This document shows positions 62,133-64,000 of a stretch of 64,000 nucleotides of DNA, piece after piece. The DNA comes from Verrucomicrobiota bacterium. Its GTDB lineage: Bacteria > Verrucomicrobiota > Verrucomicrobiia > Opitutales > UBA953. The position numbers were made by a program, and so were the translations under genes. The notes beneath the pieces are model-generated. The model was not told the DNA's origin. It ran no database searches and was given only the letters and a program-made list of their open reading frames with translations. Positions within the stretch are counted from its first letter, which is position 1, and the number at the start of each line of letters is the position of its first letter. The DNA lies in contig JAURLX010000004.1 of the NCBI GenBank assembly GCA_030830965.1, forward strand, positions 1 through 64,000. The letters run 5' to 3'.

Positions 62133-63005
62133 TCAGGGCAGTTCCGAAAGACGGGCGCAGACCTCGTCGATGAGGAAGGCCGGCGTGGAGGCGCCGGCGG
62201 TCACCCCGACCGTCCGGTAGCGGCCCACGGCGGCCAGGTCCAGCTCGGCGGCGGTCTCGACGTGGAAGCAGGGCAGCCCCTCCCGCTCGACGAGGCTGGC
62301 GAGCTTGACGGTGTTGGCGGAATGGCGGCCGCCGATGACCACGACGGCCTCGCAGCCCTGCTTCCGCAGCTCCACGACGTCGGACTGGCGGTCCTTGGTG
62401 GCCCCGCAGATGGTGTCGAAGACGAGCGCCGCAGGGAACCGCGAGCGCAGACGTGCCGCAAGCCGCTCGAACTCGTCGGTGAACATGGTGGACTGGGACA
62501 CCATGCACACCTTGTCGCCGAGGTCGGGCAGGGCGTCGATGTCGGCCTCGCCGGAGATCACCCGCCCCCTGCCCTCCGTGTAGCCCATCAGTCCGATGAC
62601 CTCGGGATGGCGGGGGTCGCCGAAGATCACCGTGGCGAAGCCCTTCTTGGCATGAAGGCGCACCTTGCCGGCGATGATGCCGACGTCGGGGCAGGTGGCG
62701 TCGCGGAACTCAAGGCCAAGGGACTTGAGGTACTCCCGTCGCTCGGGCGAGATGCCGTGCGCCCGCACGACCATGACGGCGTCACGGGCGGCGCCGGCGT
62801 CGACCTCGACCCTGGACTCGCTCCGGTAGTCGCCGACCTCGCGGATGCCCTCGCCGGTGAGCACCTCCATCATCTGACGGTTGTGGATGAGGGGGCCGTC
62901 CGTGTACACCGGATGACGCCCCTTGCGGGCGAACTCGCGGGCGATGTCGATGGCGCGCTCGACGCCCCAGCAGAAGCCCGCCGACTTGGCCCGGATGACC
63001 TTCAT
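62133..63005 (-). CDS. ispH: 4-hydroxy-3-methylbut-2-enyl diphosphate reductase
   Basis: MKVIRAKSAGFCWGVERAIDIA; DATCPDVGIIAGKVRLHAKKGFATVIFGDPRHPEVIGLMGYTEGR; FDTICGATKDRQ; IGGRHSANTVKLASL; VGVTAGASTPAFLIDEV. Confidence 0.95.
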   Translation of the reverse strand: MKVIRAKSAGFCWGVERAIDIAREFARKGRHPVYTDGPLIHNRQMMEVLTGEGIREVGDYRSESRVEVDAGAARDAVMVVRAHGISPERREYLKSLGLEFRDATCPDVGIIAGKVRLHAKKGFATVIFGDPRHPEVIGLMGYTEGRGRVISGEADIDALPDLGDKVCMVSQSTMFTDEFERLAARLRSRFPAALVFDTICGATKDRQSDVVELRKQGCEAVVVIGGRHSANTVKLASLVEREGLPCFHVETAAELDLAAVGRYRTVGVTAGASTPAFLIDEVCARLSELP

Positions 63006-63062
63006 CGGGAACAACCTGCCCGGCGGCCGGCCAGGTTCAAGCAAAGTCGGCCGAGGGGCCGC

Positions 63063-63710
63063 TCACGGGGCGGGCACGCCCCAGACCTCGGCCTCGATGT
63101 AGTCGTTGGTCGGGGACGAGGAGTTGCCCTTGGAATGGAAGCGGACGTAGCGGCCCTTCGCGCCGGCGACGGCGATCACCCTGCCCTCATGGGATTCGAA
63201 GTAGGAGTAATCCTTGCCCTTGCCGAGGCCGAGCTCGCCCTCGGCGTCGTTGTTGTAGACGGTCGTGACGTCCTTCTTGAAGTCCTTGTCGTCGGAGACC
63301 TGAACCACGACGTTGAAGTAGACGCGGGGCTCGCGGTGGAAGTGCCAGAGCGCGATGGCGTGCACGGCCGCGGTCCGGCCGAGGTCGACCTGCATCCACT
63401 GGTGGCCGCGGGGCAGCTCGACCTCGAAGCCTTCCTCGCCGCCCTTGTCGCCGTCGGTCAGGAAGGAGAAGTCGCCGGCGTTGGCCTCGCGGGCGCTGGA
63501 GGTCACGGGACGGCCGAAGGCGAGGTTCTTGGCGTCGGCCGGGACCTTGGGGAGGGCGCGCGGCCCCTTGGCGACGGGCTCCAGATTGGCGATCTTCACG
63601 GGTCGGGGCGTGCCGAGCGCGACCGACTTGGGCAGCACGAGCGGAAGGGGCTTGTCCTCGGCGGCGACGGCCAGAGGGAGGACGAGGAGGCAGAGCAGCG
63701 TGGACTTCAT
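63063..63710 (-). CDS. Secreted discoidin-like (F5/8 type C) domain protein
   Basis: Signal peptide MKSTLLCLLVLPLAVAAE; NLAFGRPVTSSAREANAGDFSFLTDGDKGGEEGFEVELPRGHQWMQVDLGRTAAVHAIALWHFH...KGRYVRFHSKGNSSSPTNDYIEAEVWG. Confidence 0.8.
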   Translation of the reverse strand: MKSTLLCLLVLPLAVAAEDKPLPLVLPKSVALGTPRPVKIANLEPVAKGPRALPKVPADAKNLAFGRPVTSSAREANAGDFSFLTDGDKGGEEGFEVELPRGHQWMQVDLGRTAAVHAIALWHFHREPRVYFNVVVQVSDDKDFKKDVTTVYNNDAEGELGLGKGKDYSYFESHEGRVIAVAGAKGRYVRFHSKGNSSSPTNDYIEAEVWGVPAP

Positions 63711-63747
63711 GGGATGAGGAGTCAGACAACCGGGCCGGACCGGAGTT

Positions 63748-64000
63748 TCAAGCCTTGGGAGCCTCGAGGGTGCGGACGCGGCGGTGGCGGAGAGGAAAGC
63801 GCAGGGTCACGGCGGTGCCGGTCCCGGGCGTGCTGCGGATGTCGACCGTCCCGCCGTGGGCCCGCATGATCCGGAGGAGGACGAGCATGCCGACGCCGGC
63901 CCCGGAGCCTTTGGTGGTGTAGTAGGCGTCGAAGACGCGCGTGAGCTTGTGGGCCGGGATGCCGACGCCGGTGTCCCGGATCTCGACCGCGACCCAGTCG
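63748..64000 (-). CDS. Sensor histidine kinase, C-terminal HATPase fragment (5' end outside window)
   Basis: Hand translation: DWVAVEIRDTGVGIPAHKLTRVFDAYYTTKGSGAGVGMLVLLRIMRAHGGTVDIRSTPGTGTAVTLRFPLRHRRVRTLEAPKA*. Confidence 0.85.
   Translation of the reverse strand, partial: DWVAVEIRDTGVGIPAHKLTRVFDAYYTTKGSGAGVGMLVLLRIMRAHGGTVDIRSTPGTGTAVTLRFPLRHRRVRTLEAPKA

Noticed and set aside
61338-63869. 843-aa + strand ORF over lemA/ispH/discoidin genes
   Set aside because: Shadow ORF opposite well-supported genes.

Overview
High-GC, gene-dense bacterial chromosome segment. The housekeeping genes look Verrucomicrobiota/Opitutales-like, but that is an inference and no tree was built. I support about 58 protein-coding genes, including two very short ones that the ORF track omits: rpmG (L33) and a 32-aa AURKAIP1/COX24-type (bS22-like) protein. 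I saw no rRNA, tRNA, CRISPR array, prophage or transposase. Main blocks: ppdK (3' end), thiD, ilvB, trxB, secA-lnt, pyrD, a recO-like gene with a nuclease-helicase, lolDC-lysS, thyA-folA, nuoJKLMN, a Xer recombinase, argA, an RRM protein, hisI, tkt, ruvC, apaG with a beta-CASP nuclease and an amidase, rpoN, tolB, mrp, an ispE-xerC-queF cluster, dxr-rseP, ispG, gpmI, lemA with an M48 peptidase, ispH, and a partial histidine kinase. Most unusual items: (1) an 856-aa fusion of an alpha/beta-hydrolase-like domain, a DedA/VTT membrane domain and an ATP-grasp domain, in which the hydrolase nucleophile serine reads as Gly and the ATP-grasp E-x-N motif reads EVG; (2) a PD-(D/E)XK nuclease fused to an XPD/DinG-type helicase, translationally coupled to a recO-like gene and lacking the usual Fe-S cysteines; (3) a family-4-like uracil-DNA glycosylase and an Mrp ATPase that also lack their canonical Fe-S cysteines, although IspG and IspH in the same window keep theirs; (4) a secreted protein with two retropepsin-like lobes. 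All family calls come from reading motifs; no database search was run.
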